From positions 43,279,001 to 43,343,000 of the forward strand of contig JBAIAC010000004.1 in NCBI GenBank assembly GCA_037349315.1: DNA of 64,000 nucleotides, written 5' to 3'. The translations under genes were made by a program, and so were the position numbers. Source of the stretch: Chelydra serpentina. Its lineage: Eukaryota > Chordata > Testudines > Chelydridae. Shown here one piece after another: positions 23,666 to 36,050 of the stretch (positions are counted from its first letter, which is position 1; every line of letters starts with the position of its first letter). Below the pieces are notes generated by a model. It was not told the origin of the DNA. It did not search any database and saw only the letters and a program-made list of their open reading frames with translations.

Positions 23666-25426
23666 TCCTGCACCACGGTACACAACCAAAAGCACTGGCA
23701 ACATGCTTAATACTTGGCTTCCTCTCTCATTAGGGGTTCTATTCTGAATGGAGAACTTGGCACAAGTTCTTTATTCGCTGAAGACTATGTAGAACAGACT
23801 TCCCCACTCTGCTCAACCAACACATCTTAGTAGAACTGGAGAGACAGCTTCTAAGGATGAGAGGGCAATTCAGTCTCCATGCTCACTTAATCATTAGCCT
23901 CTTTGCTGAAACTTGGAATTGGACTGAGCCTGTCAACACATTCACAGACCTACAGCTAGTCACGAGATAATGATATTAAGTAGCTACTAATTCCCAGAGA
24001 TGGGAAGCTTTGTATTCCATTAGCAAGCCTAAGGCACAGTCTTGGCACGCACAAAATCTATGACTGTTTTGTTTTTTCAAATTAGGTCACAGATGGCTAC
24101 CTCTGTTCCGTGCTATTCCCCTAATGCCTTGTCGGACATTATGGTTATCATCTGAATTATGGTAGTAGCTCCTACAGGCCTAACAAATCAGGTCCTAGCT
24201 GTGCTAGATGCTGTACAAACACACAGTAAGAAAGAGCTCCTCCTCCAAAGAGCTTACAGTCTAAACAGGCAATATAGGCATAGGATGGGAGGGGAAAGAG
24301 GCACAGAGAGGTAGTGACTTGCCCAACATCATACAACAGCTCCATGGCAGAGCTGGGAATAGAATGCAGGTCTTCAGAGTGTCCATCAAGTACCCTACCC
24401 ACTGACTTGCACTGCCTCCCTGATTTTCAAACAAGGCAAGTCACATCAGGCCCTCATATATCCCTGTGTCAAAGAAAACAATGAGGCCATGGCAGAAACA
24501 GCCGCCCCTCATCCCTTCCCATTTCACCCCTTCTAACTACGGAGGAAAACTCCATGGCAAAGCCTCAGCCTTGCCTATTACCAATCCCTTGATCTCACTA
24601 CTCCTATTTGCTGCTTTAGAATTCAAACTATTTTTTTAAGGGAGGAGGTTGCAGAATCATTAGAAAAACGAGTTCCTATTTTATTGATAGTAGCAAGGAA
24701 TGATAAAGTAGCAAAAGTAATGAATCTAAAATGCTGGCTCCATACTCCAAATGTACTTTACTAAATGATGCCTCCACTGTATATACAGTAAGAGCTTTAA
24801 AGAGCATACAAAGCAACTTGGGTGTGGGGGGGGAAATCAATCAAACAGAATTTATAGTTAGGAGAGTACTAAGTATTACTGTTTTATCCTTAAATGGAAC
24901 ACAAACCTAAGCATGAAAGGTTTCATTTTAAGACCATTTACATGCATTGCCCAAATCATTATTTGGGGCAATGCTTATTTTGCATTTCCTTTATACCTGT
25001 CATGTTATTTTGCATTTGATATGGAGATTGTCAAAGGTAGCAATGAAGAAGGTACCAAAGGAAGAAGCACTCCAGAAACCAATCTTTGTTTGAAACATCT
25101 CCACTCACATCAAGCCAGTCAGTTGCTAGTTGGTATTTTGGGGATGAGGACAAATTTGGCAGCCACAATTTGGAGAGACTAGTGGTAGGGAAAGGAGAGG
25201 AATGTGGACTGGATTAGGAGGCTGCAGTAACCAGGATAACTGATGAGGGCTTAGACAATTGGGGGGGGGGGGGGTGCACACCAGACAAGCTTTTTTGCCA
25301 TTGGAACAGATAGGAAGAATCAGGTTTTCAAAATGTTGTGGAGAAAGTAGCAGCAAGAACCTTCCTCTTCCGAGAAATGTTGAGAAAAGTGTGGCTTGGC
25401 AGCTCTGGCATTATCTGGGATGCTTT
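23666..25426. other. Intron with a MIR-like fragment
   Basis: Apart from the MIR-like fragment at 24180-24420, the sequence looks unique. A G14 run at 25260-25273 is adjacent on the right. Confidence 0.45.
24180..24420 (-). repeat. MIR/CORE-SINE-like fragment
   Basis: Reads GAGGCACAGAGAGGTAGTGA then CTTGCCCAACATCATACA and GGCAGAGCTGGGAATAGAAT, the reverse complement of the conserved core of MIR-type SINEs, with the family's 3' part (CAAAGAGCTTACAGTCTAA) to the left. Ancient and diverged. Confidence 0.7.
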
Positions 25427-25674
25427 TGTAACCCACACACCTCCTGGTGTGGTGTTCTGTCCCATCTAGTGGCACCGAGACCACTTAGAGAGAGAAAAAG
25501 ATTGAGTTTGCTCTACAGCCTTAGCTAAATGCTTGAGCCTCTACTGCATGAGCTAAAAGCCACATGGCCCTTAACTAAGGCTGTAGAGCAAACTCATTAA
25601 TCTCTCTCTCCCTAAGTGGTCTCGGTGTCACTAGATGGGACAGAACACCACACTCAGGAGGTGTGTGGGTTACA
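25427..25674. mobile_element. Inverted-repeat MITE, 248 bp
   Basis: Left TGTAACCCACACACCTCC and right GGAGGTGTGTGGGTTACA are perfect inverted ends. Pairing continues for about 100 bases through CTAGTGGCACCGAGACCACT, TTGAGTTTGCTCTACAGCCT and TTAGCTAA, leaving a loop of about 45 bases. Non-coding. Short CTTT flanks are a weak candidate target duplication; the superfamily is not clear. Confidence 0.85.
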
Positions 25675-27927
25675 CTTTATTTCAGCTTCCCCATTTATAT
25701 CAGCTGCTTAGAACCAGCACATCCTTCACAATCATTTCCCCTAAGCGGCACTACCTCTGAACAGGAACCTCTACTTCCCCCTTTCCTTCCAACGGTTGAC
25801 CCCTCATTTGGGAACCTCTATCTCTGCTCTGAACATCGCTCCTGCATTTTTCTTTGTGGCCCAACCATCCCAAGTTTCATTCCCAGTGTTAACCTACTGA
25901 ACTCAGTGGAGTTATTTATATCAGGGAATGAATTTATAACTGACAAGGTGTTAAAAGAAGAGACAGTGGAGAGCCCGGTAGGAATGATTTAATCATAGGG
26001 AGAATTGCCTTTTGCTGTATCTTGTACTATGATGACTCTGTGTTGTGATTTTCAGGGCTTGGCCCTATGAGCCTAACCCCATACTCCGCATGCAAAAAAA
26101 ATCCCCACTGAAATCAATAGGGGGTTTCTTCTGTAAGGAGAATGTGATTAGGCCCCTTGTCCTAAGGACACACAAGAACAACGATATCTCAGTTGTAGAA
26201 AGAGCTAAACACACATTTTTTAAAGTAGCTCAGTGATAGGACGCGATCATTTTGCAGCGTGCCCTCCCAAATATTCTGAAGCAGCAGTCCAGAAAAGCCC
26301 AGAGCATGGTGCTGTTCATTTTAATGGAATCATAACTAAATACCATTAGTTACCAACAAAAAAAAAAGTATAGAGAGCTATGGTTAAAGGTGTGTTTCAA
26401 TGGAATCCATCTAAAAATAACACTGTACTTTAACAATTGTACACCTTTAAAAAAAACAAACATAAGCAAGTCTTGAAGTGAACAGATAAAGGATCCAGCT
26501 AGTTCCCTGCTACAATATACTAATTTTCATCACTTACTACTACCCCACCCAACTTGCACCATTTGTCCCCTTTCATTGGTCCTTCAATGGAAATGTGCTG
26601 TTGAATGTATACTACTGATTTTATACATAGCTTATAAATTATACATTGTTTATTATATGTGTAGTAAAGATTTCAAAAATAATATAGTCACAGAGCATAC
26701 TAACTCATGTCAGTTTTCCCTACATTCTCATTGCATGATACAGATCATCAAGTGTGTTAATTATTCTGTCATAATCAAGTGTCAGCATACACAAACCTCA
26801 CAGGTTTGGGTATTTAACTCTTATTATTTAGCAATCAGTATTTTGGTAGTTATACTGTGTAGGTGATAATATTCTAGTATTTGGGAACTTTGAATAAGTT
26901 GAATAGAACCTTGAATAAGAGATGGGATTTTATAAATCAGTAATTTATTGTGTTCATTTTTCAGATTTCAATGGGAAATTTAAGGGTAGGTGAGAAGCAT
27001 AAATCAGGTGGGGTGAGAGAAGGATGAAGGACTACAGGGCAGTGGGAAAAGTCTGGAACTCTTAACTTTTCCCTTCATAACATTTGGGTTTTACAAAAAG
27101 TGTAGAATAATTTTATATAGGGTTGGTATTTAAGTTTCCTATGAGGGGAGTGCTGCTCTGACAATTCTTATGAGGCCCATCAAAGCAGGCTTCTCCTCCT
27201 CCAGACTTCAGCAGGTCCACAGGAGGTGTGTGTGGCGGAGGGGAGTCATACTTGTTTGGGATATTGGGGTAGTGGGAAGAATGGAAAGAAAGTTTTCAAT
27301 ATGGATAAAAGCTAATTGCTTTAATTAAGTTTAACATAGATAAAAGCCTCTGCTTTTCCATGCCCCACTCTGTTCTCCTGCCCCCCGCTCCACAGCTGTT
27401 CACACTCATCCTCCAGACCTTCCCCAGTTTCATGTATTTCCCCACTACATCCCCTTCCTATTCTGCCACTCTCACACTTCCTGTACCTGTTACTCCCCAG
27501 ATTCCTGCATTCCACAACTCCAAGCTACCAAGTCTCCTAGTCCCAGTCCTTCTCCCCCCCCCCCACCCCCACCCCACCTGGACATCTCCTACACATTTCT
27601 CACCCCACTCACCAGTTCTTGCTTGGATTCAATTAGCAGGTCAATTTTAAACATTTCTGTATAAACCAAAAACACTCTTGTGCAAGGGTGGCCCAGGCAA
27701 TTGTCACAGGCAACAAAGGCAGAAGAGAGTCCAATGGGGGAGTAAAGAAACAGAATACTGAATCTTGCCACCTAATGGGACACCGAACTCTGTGCAATTT
27801 CAAAGATGGGCTTCTTTTTGGGGTAGTTGTGGGTGGCATTAGGACTTGGGGGAAAAAATCAGGCTGATTATCAGGGACATTAGCCTCTGTTACAAAATGC
27901 AATCCTGGCCAGATCCTAGTTACGTAG
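25675..27927. other. Intron, nothing recognised
   Basis: AT-rich unique-looking intron with one C-rich stretch at 27552-27575. Open frames of up to 109 codons have no recognisable domain. Confidence 0.4.
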
Positions 27928-28017
27928 GCCTGATCTTGCAACACCTATACGTGTATTTAATGTTATTGGCTGCAATAAGACTACTCTCATGTTTAAAATG
28001 TCTGTGGAATCAGGGCC
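27928..28017. repeat. Imperfect hairpin repeat
   Basis: Left GGCCTGATCTTGCAACACC, right GTCTGTGGAATCAGGGCC, an inverted pair over 90 bases of the same old family as 18216 and 32414. Diverged. Confidence 0.45.
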
Positions 28018-29243
28018 GCAGCACACAAACCTATGCCATTTATTTTTAAAACCAAACCTCCCACTTGACTTCAATGGCTCAAGATTAGGTCCTCAGAGAG
28101 CAGAGCCAGCACCGACTTATGCTACTGTCAGATAAATACTGTTACCGTGGGGAGGCACAACAGGCGTCTCTCAAATGACATTTAACTACATCTTACAAGC
28201 ATAAGGCAGCAAGAGATATTAAAGCACTCGGAGAAGGATCTGAAGGTGCCCCCTTTACGATAATGCCTCACTAATGAATAACAGGAATGCTCCACATCCC
28301 AGGATTACATACCTTCAGATCTACACAGTATTTTGTACAGAACAAACTTTTTAGCAGTCAGTGTTTCATATTTATTCATACGTAGACAGCATTTGTCGTT
28401 AGCTAGCTCATCTAACTCCTTCTGCATAAGTGGCAAAGATTACATTTTGGGCTTTTTCTTGACATTTCTCTTTGTCTTACATAGAGATTGGTTACATAAA
28501 CAAATTCAAATCATCCAGGGCAATAACGTTCTGAAAACTTACAACAAAAAGAAGGCTCTGCTTGTATTACATAGCATAATATTTTCATATCAATCATTAA
28601 GATATATTTCAATGTTACAGAATTATGGTAGCTGTAAGTAGCACTTAATATCATTAATGTTGAACCCCATTTTTCAACTGATTCTAACTTTCTCAGATAA
28701 ATCCCTTTTGGGGTGAACTACTCCATGCATTCCCAATGGTTATTTTTAAAAGGAGAAAATAGTAAAATCAGTTCTGCTACTTCTGAATTATTCAAATATG
28801 CAAACAAATACACTTTTTCATATGCTTTGAAAATAATTTTAATGCTATAACAACTCAAAATGGCTACGAACTTCAAACTTGTAGTTTTGTAGATCTAAGA
28901 GGTAAAAAGAAAAATAGGCTAGGCCAGAAGAAAATCAGTTATGTATTTTTATGGTTTGAAGTGTTTTTAAGTTGTGAATTCAAATATGACCATTAAAATG
29001 TTTCTACAAGATTTCATGCTGAACTTTTTAACTAGCGCAGTTTCTAATATTGTATGCCTATGCAAGTTAAGGATACTACGGGTAAGAATGTAGTTGTTAA
29101 ATTCTGTTCCTGCAGAGCTCCTAAACTGTGCAAGACTGCAGTTCTGGTACAGATCAAGGTAATGCAGAAAGAGTTTGAAAATTTCCCAAGCTGAAAAGCT
29201 CCAAATTTCTCTTAACACTCTCTAATCCCACAGCTCTTCCTTC
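28018..29243. other. Intron, nothing recognised
   Basis: AT-rich intron without recognisable repeats or exons. Confidence 0.4.
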
Positions 29244-29368
29244 TAGGGTGACCAGACAGCAAATGTGAAAAATCGGGGCGGGGGAGGGGGGGTAATAGGA
29301 GCCTATATAAGAAAAAGACCCAAAAATCGGGACTGTCCCTATAAAAATCAGGACATCTGGTCACCCTA
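29244..29368 (-). mobile_element. hAT MITE of the TAGGGTGACCAGA family, 125 bp
   Basis: Ends TAGGGTGACCAGACAG and CATCTGGTCACCCTA with a perfect 8-bp duplication CTTCCTTC (29236-29243 and 29369-29376). The interior matches 34407-34532 in the opposite orientation (GCCTATATAAGAAAAAGACC). It is a short internal-deletion relative of the 1.6-kb element at 16018. Confidence 0.95.
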
Positions 29369-29376
29369 CTTCCTTC

Positions 29377-30823
29377 CACTTAGCCCCCCCAGGAAATTGA
29401 ATGCAAAGAGGAAAATACAAAGCTATATCAATGCAACAATAAGGACTGAAAAATCTCACGCTCAAAAGACAGGAAACTCCAAAAGCTGACATTGTTCCTG
29501 AAACTCTAATTTAACCATGTTGCATCTATTAGTATTTTCTATTCTTCCTTCCCATGTTCAATTTAAGTTTAATGTATTGCATGCATTATAAATGTGCATA
29601 CCTAAACAAATATAGGAGATATAATGTGGCAATGTAACTTTGCTAGACCTAGCATTAACTTGAGGGTGTTTCTGACATATCAGTTTTTCATTTCCCATCT
29701 TTAATTATGTATAAACCATAGTTATTTGTGACTATAATAACTATCTATCTTTTGCTTTCCAAAACCATCTTTTTATCTAAGGATCTCAAAGTAGTTTAAA
29801 AAAACTGAACTTCATTTACACCCTCAGGTGCAGCATGGTGCAATATGCAGTGGGGGCCACCGTGCCTTGGAGCAATTCATGTTCACAAGTTTAAAGCTGA
29901 CCTGGTGGTGCAAAGGGAAAGAACATCAACTCCTCCTCAGATCAAAGCTCCTCCATAGAGCACCACTTGACACACCTCCTCCCTAAGTAGTGCCCCTCTT
30001 CTGAAGACACACTGGCCAGCTCCAGGCTCCCCAGCAGAGCAAATGTTTTAGGTGCCATGCCCCACTGTAATTCCCTTTAAGATGGTCTTGCCACCAAGGG
30101 GATCTGCCATCCTGAACAGAAACAGTCACGGCCCAGGGCTGAATTTAGTCCATTAATAAATTAAGCCCCACTCTGCCGCTATGATACCCATTTCCTATGA
30201 GTTAAGATGAGGCACAGAAAGTTACTGTCATACAGGTAATTAGGAATGGAATTGGGGATAGAATCCAGGAGTCCCAGACTCTTACTGTAAATCACCAAAG
30301 TCAGTGAGCTTGATTCTCTTTTCCAGTTGCAGGAATAGGGGGGTCCCTATCCTCATGTTATCCAGACCCCAGTTCTGTCTGCTTAAGCTGCCTTTTTGCT
30401 TCCCCTAGCCTCATGTTAGCTGGACCCCATTTTAGTCTGCTCTAATTTATGTCTGGCTGCTCATAGCCGTCTGGCTCTGAATAGCAGAGTGCAGCAGCAC
30501 TCCCTGATGGGGTGGCATGCCCAGGACTTCCCGATGCTTCCACTGAGAAGATTCAGCACCTTACCTCGCTCAATGCAGGGATGTGCTTTTACAGGTGTGT
30601 TCATGCCCTAAATGAAGGGTGACTCCAACTCAAAGTGCAAAATATGAAACTACCAAAGATGCTTCAAGATGTAAGGCCCTATCCAGCACATCCTTTTATT
30701 CAAGTGAGGTGTCCTACTGAAGGCAGTGGAAATAAAAGCAAAGGTGAAAAAGGACCAAAAATCCTATACAAACATATCAACCAATTATTAAATCAAACAT
30801 ATGGGCCAAATTCCATTATCATA
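29377..30823. other. Intron with a MIR-like fragment
   Basis: Holds a MIR-type core in reverse orientation near 30190-30300 (GATGAGGCACAGAAAG, GGGATAGAATCCAGGAGTCC). The remainder shows nothing recognisable. Confidence 0.45.
30190..30300 (-). repeat. MIR-like fragment
   Basis: GATGAGGCACAGAAAGTTAC, then GGAATTGGGGATAGAATCCA and GGAGTCCCAGACTC are the reversed MIR core motifs, diverged. Confidence 0.55.
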
Positions 30824-30960
30824 CAGTGGTGTTGGAACAATTTTTTATAGTGGAGGTGCTGAAAGCCCTTGAACAAAACTGTAAACCCTGTATATGATGG
30901 AAACCACTTCCACCCAGAGGGTGCTACTGCACCCCCAGCATCCCTAGTTCCAGCACCCCT
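30824..30960. mobile_element. Non-autonomous hAT element, 137 bp
   Basis: Left CAGTGGTGTTGGAACAA and right TAGTTCCAGCACCCCTG are inverted ends. Eight-base flanks TTATCATA and CTCTCAGA agree at only five positions, so the target duplication has decayed. Non-coding. Confidence 0.7.
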
Positions 30961-31467
30961 GCTCTCAGATAGCCTGGAATAAGTCTAGGGTACTAAAAAC
31001 TCCACTGTTTTCATGACTGAACTGTAACATATTTCCCTTCCCACTCCACATGCTTTGCTTTTAACAATAGTTCTCATGCTGACAGGGATGAATTGAGCTC
31101 CCTCGGAAGTCCACCTAGTGCTAATAGGTTAGCAGGTATTGCTGCAGAATATCCCAAGGCTAATCCCTCTACTACCCCATAAGTGGAGCATGCCATTTTC
31201 ACAGCACTCAAAGCTCCCTTTCTATGTCAGTTTAAGAACAAAAAAGATGGAATGCACAATTCTTACATAATGACAGCATCAAACAGAATGGATGAAACTG
31301 GGAGTTACACTCGGGATGAATCTGGCCAAAGATAGTTATGTTTGTGTATGTTGAGATTTTTTATGACAAATTTTAGTGCAGAGAATTTATTTTTTGAGTG
31401 AGGTAACACTCTCTTCCAATTAACATTTTAAAACAGATAAATGAGCAGCTGCCACTGTAATATATAC
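30961..31467. other. Intron, nothing recognised
   Basis: Unique-looking DNA ending at the TATAC duplication of the solo LTR. Confidence 0.4.
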
Positions 31468-31854
31468 TGTAGCAGGGTGCTGCTGCAAAGCACCTAATTA
31501 GCCCCTGCTCAGCCAGCTCCAATCAAGGGGAATAGATTGGGGCTGGTGGGACAGGCCTGATGCCTGGCCTGGGGATTGGCTCCACCTGCGGGCCTGGCAA
31601 GCCAGCATAAAGGGAGCAGCCAGGGGAAAGATCAGGGCGGCTGCTGACTGAGGTTCCTGACTGAGGGCTGGCTGCCTGACAAAGAGGGAACAAACCCTGT
31701 AAGCCTTGTGTGACTATATATAGCTCAATGTTGGTGGTGGGACAAGGTGTGTAAATAAAACCACGGGTGCAGCATAACAGGAAGCCTCCCTGCGCTTTAT
31801 TGGGCCACCCTGCAGTGGCCTGCCGGAAGAGGGGGCAGACGAAACCCTGTTACA
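31468..31854 (+). mobile_element. Solo LTR, 387 bp
   Basis: Begins TGTAGCAGGGTGCTGC and ends CCCTGTTACA (TG...CA), flanked by a perfect 5-bp duplication TATAC (31463-31467 and 31855-31859). A TATA-like AGCATAAAGGG lies near 31608 and a polyadenylation-like AATAAA near 31756, giving the plus orientation. No gag, pol or env sequence is next to it, so it is what remains after recombination between two LTRs of an endogenous LTR retroelement. Retroviral or Gypsy origin cannot be told from the LTR alone. Confidence 0.88.
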
Positions 31855-31859
31855 TATAC

Positions 31860-33904
31860 ACACAAGAGTTAATGTTTATCCCACTTAAGGAAAACCTTTT
31901 GATACAAATTTAATGTAGAGTGTGATAAATTAATACTAATAAGATCTAATGAACGAAATAGTTACAAAGGTAATGCACCTATTAAATATTAATAGAAGCT
32001 GCATGAAATCCCGTAAGACTGTGAAAATGAAGAGGTAATTACTACCTCATTTACTGATTACCTTTTAATTTTTATTAAAGTATATTATTTGTCAAATAAA
32101 TAGATAATCTTAATTTCACAAATAGGACACAAAGTTTATAAGCCGAATTCATGCCGGGTCTATGTCCATCTCTCAGTGGAGTTATACCAGGAATTAATTC
32201 AGTGTTCTTGTATCTTTTTATTGTTACATCTTGATCAACTTTTCTTACTATTAAATGTTATCTGCCAGTTGCTAAGATAATGGTATGAAAGTGTCACATG
32301 CAAAAATGTGCTTATACAGGCTATCATCCACTGAAAATACGTGCTAATCCTATAAATAATCCATACACTAACAGGAAAATTAATCCCTTTCACAAATAAT
32401 GGCTCCCTCTACAGGGCCTAATCCTGCAGTCTTTACTTCAGACAAAACTCACTTCAATGGGAGTTTTGCCTAAATGTGGATTGCAGGGTTTTGCCCATAT
32501 TTAGGAATAAATTATAGAATTAAGAGACTGTAACATTACTACAGAAATAAAAAGTCTCTCACAAACGTAATTTTAAAGCTTCCTCTGGTAGTGTCCAAGA
32601 AGGGAGTTGCAAAATAAAAAGGGCTGTATTGAATATACACTCATGACTAGTGTGTAGCTCAGCATCATGGGTATCAGGTTTTTGAGAGTAAAAAATACTG
32701 TCGTTTCTCCTAACTTTGCGCATTCTGGATATTTGGTTAAACATCCTGCCATCCAAGCAACAGGCGTGTCCTTGATGTTTGTTCTCTTTATTTACACAAG
32801 CCCTCTACAAAAAAAAAGACATGTAGTTGATTAATATTTTCAATTATGAATTTATTGACAGCTAAGATGGTTTATGAACCAGAACGACCAGGAAAAGCTG
32901 CACAAACTGCACAGAAACATGGTATTGTTTATAACACAGCCCCATGTTAGCAATGTTTCACTGCAAAATGTCATTGCCACAGTAACACAAACATCTTCTC
33001 GCTTCCAAAAGAAGTAGTGACTAGGTACCTAATCCTACAGTCAGCTGGAAACTTTTAATAAAAAAATCAAATATAATAATTGGTTGTGGTCGTTAACTGT
33101 CCAACAAAGGAAGGGTAGCAGTAACTGAAGTCAATGGATATACCAGGCTCACCTAACTGCGTTCCAGAAGTAAACGGTCAGTTTCTTGCCAATGCTCTTG
33201 TGTGTCAGACCCTTATTACAATAAAGGTAAAGGACCCACATTAGAACTAATTAATGCAAGATAGCTAACTACAAATACAGGGAGCATTCCACCTTTAAAA
33301 AATAGCTTAGTATAGTGCAGCATTTTCACTTTAAAGTGATTAGAAACAAACTTCTGATTTTTTTAAAGTTACATTTCTTATCATTAGAACTATGCGTGTT
33401 CAGGCACTGATGAGAAAAAACAAACTTTATTTATACGATTTATATTGCTGTACCTGTAATCCATTTTTGTAACACACTTTTCAAGGTGTTACTACAAAGC
33501 AATGTATTAAAAAAGCCACAATTTAGTCAAAAGCCTGGTTAAACGAATGGCCCGGACCTCCTTCTACCCCACTCAAATATGCTACATTTCAGTCCACAGA
33601 ACTCTTTGATTTGTCTACAATAGGAAATTTTCCCTATATTTCCCTCCATTTCCATTGGTTCACCTCCACCAGAGGTAGAAATAGTGGAGGCAGAAGTGCA
33701 CATAAGGCACCGTAGCCAGCATTTTAACCCCCATTTTGTATGGATCTGCTCGGAGCTAGGTATCAGTTTATACCATCTGAAAATCTGGCCTGTGGTGCTT
33801 AAAACATTGGTGGACAGCTCCCACAGCTGCTATAACTAGTAAAGCTGAACGGGTGGTATCAACAGTGGGAGACTTCAGGGGAAAAAAGTAATTCTACTGC
33901 ACAC
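31860..33904. other. Intron with one hairpin repeat
   Basis: AT-rich intron. A hairpin relic lies at 32414-32496. The open frame at 32559-32756 has no recognisable domain. Confidence 0.4.
32414..32496. repeat. Imperfect hairpin repeat
   Basis: GACAAAACTC pairs with GGAGTTTTGCC around a CTTCAATGG loop, with outer GGGCCTAATCCTGCA and TTGCAGGGTTTTGCCC. Same old family as 18216-18313. Confidence 0.5.
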
Positions 33905-34072
33905 ACAACATGTATGGGACAAATGCTGGTGGATTTGCTCAGTTTTGACTCAGTCCTTATTCAGGCAAATTCCCCACTTCAGCAAATGGGTGTTTGCTTA
34001 TGTAAAGACTGAGTCAAAACTGACTAAACACTTATGCAGTTGGGCCAATGTTTGTTGCATACATTAGTGGAA
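33905..34072. repeat. Inverted repeat, about 165 bp
   Basis: CAGTTTTGACTCAGTC pairs perfectly with GACTGAGTCAAAACTG. Outer arms ATGTATGGGACAAATG and CAATGTTTGTTGCATACAT also pair imperfectly. A MITE or an old hairpin family member; no target duplication recognised. Confidence 0.55.
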
Positions 34073-34406
34073 AAAAACTATTTTTTAAGCATTGGCTTCC
34101 AAGGCTGAAAGTCTTCTCTCTCAACCCCCTGCCGGCGCCCTAGACTGCTTGCTGGGGCCCCCGCCCTGGCTGAGGGCCTCAGTTCCCTGAACCACTCATG
34201 GCTAGTCTGCCTAAAGGTTAAAGCCTTTGAGTGTGTGGTGCCCCACCCTGGCTGAGGGGCTGGGCCCCTGAACTAGTCACAGCCCTACCCTGCCTGCAGG
34301 TGTGGGCCGGAGACTGCTAATTTGCCCATTTACTTAGCCTGTTTCAGAAGTGTGTGTAGCAAAGGGGCCTGGCCTCCCTCCCACACAACAGTGAGGGAAA
34401 GCCACA

Positions 34407-34532
34407 TAGGGTGACCAGATGTCCCGATTTTATAGGGATAGTCTTGATTTTTGGGTCTTTTTCTTATATAGGCTCCTATTACCCCCCCCATGCCCTGTCC
34501 CAATTTTTCACATTTGCTGTCTGGTCACCCTA
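34407..34532 (+). mobile_element. hAT MITE of the TAGGGTGACCAGA family, 126 bp
   Basis: TAGGGTGACCAGATGTCC to CTGTCTGGTCACCCTA with a perfect 8-bp duplication AAGCCACA (34399-34406 and 34533-34540). The right duplication is itself part of a longer duplication made by the Penelope-like insertion next to it, which fixes the order of events. Confidence 0.95.
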
Positions 34533-34540
34533 AAGCCACA

Positions 34541-34748
34541 AGTATCAGAGGGGTAGCCGTGTTAGTCTGGATTTGTAGAAGCGACAAAGGGTCCTGTGGC
34601 ACCTTATAGACTAACAGAGGTATTGGAGCATAAGCTTTCGTGGGTGAATACCCACTTCTTCGGATCCGAAGAAGTGGGTATTCACCCACGAAAGCTTATG
34701 CTCCAATACCTCTGTTAGTCTATAAGGTGCCACAGGACCCTTTGTCGC
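34541..34748. mobile_element. Penelope-like insertion forming a perfect palindrome
   Basis: Starts ATCAGAGGGGTAGCCGTG after one or two bases and contains two head-to-head copies of the Penelope-like repeat also seen at 40657 and 41104. From 34581 to 34748 the sequence is a perfect palindrome of 168 bases, centre between 34664 and 34665 (CGGATCCG). A 13-base duplication CCCTAAAGCCACA flanks the insertion (34528-34540 and 34749-34761). The left copy extends 40 bases beyond the palindrome. Confidence 0.9.
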
Positions 34749-34761
34749 CCCTAAAGCCACA

Positions 34762-36042
34762 GCCACCTACACGCTTACAGAATGCATGAGTAGTGCACAG
34801 TGCTCCACATGGCATGCCTGGCCACCTCTGCAGACTGGTGCAGAGGAAGGTAGAACCATGGTTCCAACTCCTCCTTGCCTACTTTGGGATGGATCGTGCT
34901 GCTATGGGCAGTGGAAGTGGGACAGTGTCCTGTCCCTATGCGGGAGTCAATAAGGAGAAGGAAGGCTGCTACCACCCTCCTTCTTTGCCTTTAACTTGAG
35001 TATAGGACTTGGAGATGTACTGAGTGAAATTCACCCCAGTGCAAATGTCCTGCACAAGGTCCTATCCCCCAGTTAAGAAGTGTGTTAAGAGCTAGAGTGA
35101 TGTCGTTCAGCTTTCTGCAGGCTCTCTTTCATCATGGATGAAATTCACCCATAATAAGAGAGATCATTTCACCCACCACTGAAATGCTTCCACCTCTAGA
35201 GTGAAATGTAGCAAGTGTTTAACAATAATAATACATAAGCAAAAACCCTTGAAGAATATTTCTTCCTTGAGGAATGTCAATATCTGCAAACCACTCTGAA
35301 ATAGATTAAAGACCTCTACATAGCTTTTTGTAGTGTATTAAATTTGTATCACCTGTGATAAAACCTTTCAGAACCTGGGATTAAAAAAAATAAGCACTGT
35401 AATATTTCAAAGTGTAATGTTGTTCTGAACTCCAATAAGTACTCTGTTCTCATATACTTGCTTGGCTTTATGCTGTTCTCAGCAGTACAAAAACAATACA
35501 ACTGGCTACTGTTTCTAACGGTAACCAAGAATATTATTCGGTTTATTGGAAGTTTAATAAAGTCACACATACAAGCACAGAGCTGTTTATTGATGCAGCA
35601 TTTCACTTTAAGAGGTGTGTTGATCAACAGTACATGGAGTACTGCACATATCGACTTTTTAATCACATTTTCAACCACAAATTCAGAGCTCTCTGCTAGA
35701 TCAGCATTGGTACAAGTAACGTGGAAAATACATAAAGCTACAGACTCGAGATTTTCAAACACTGAGAGTATGAACCACATTTTAATACAGATTGTCTACA
35801 TGACCATCTTCCCCCCTATTCACAATCACATAGACCACCTCCTCCCATTTGCAAGTGCATAACATCCCTGTGGCAATTACAGCTATTGTTTATATGGCAA
35901 AAATATACTATAAGAATTTAATATATGTTTTATTTCTTTTAGTGCAGTTTAGGAGCTGGAAATAAGGAATCAGCACCATGTGATCAACCTGGTCTCTGTC
36001 CATCATCAGCAAATGTTCTGTACACCACAGCTTGAGAACCTC
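34762..36042. other. Intron, nothing recognised
   Basis: AT-rich. Opposing open frames of 143 codons (minus, 35349-35780) and 134 codons (plus, 35458-35862) overlap and show no domain. Confidence 0.4.
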
Positions 36043-36050
36043 TCTAAGAC

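Noticed and set aside
25260..25273. G14 run as a telomere-like or regulatory site
   Set aside because: An isolated mononucleotide run without repeat units or neighbours supporting a role.
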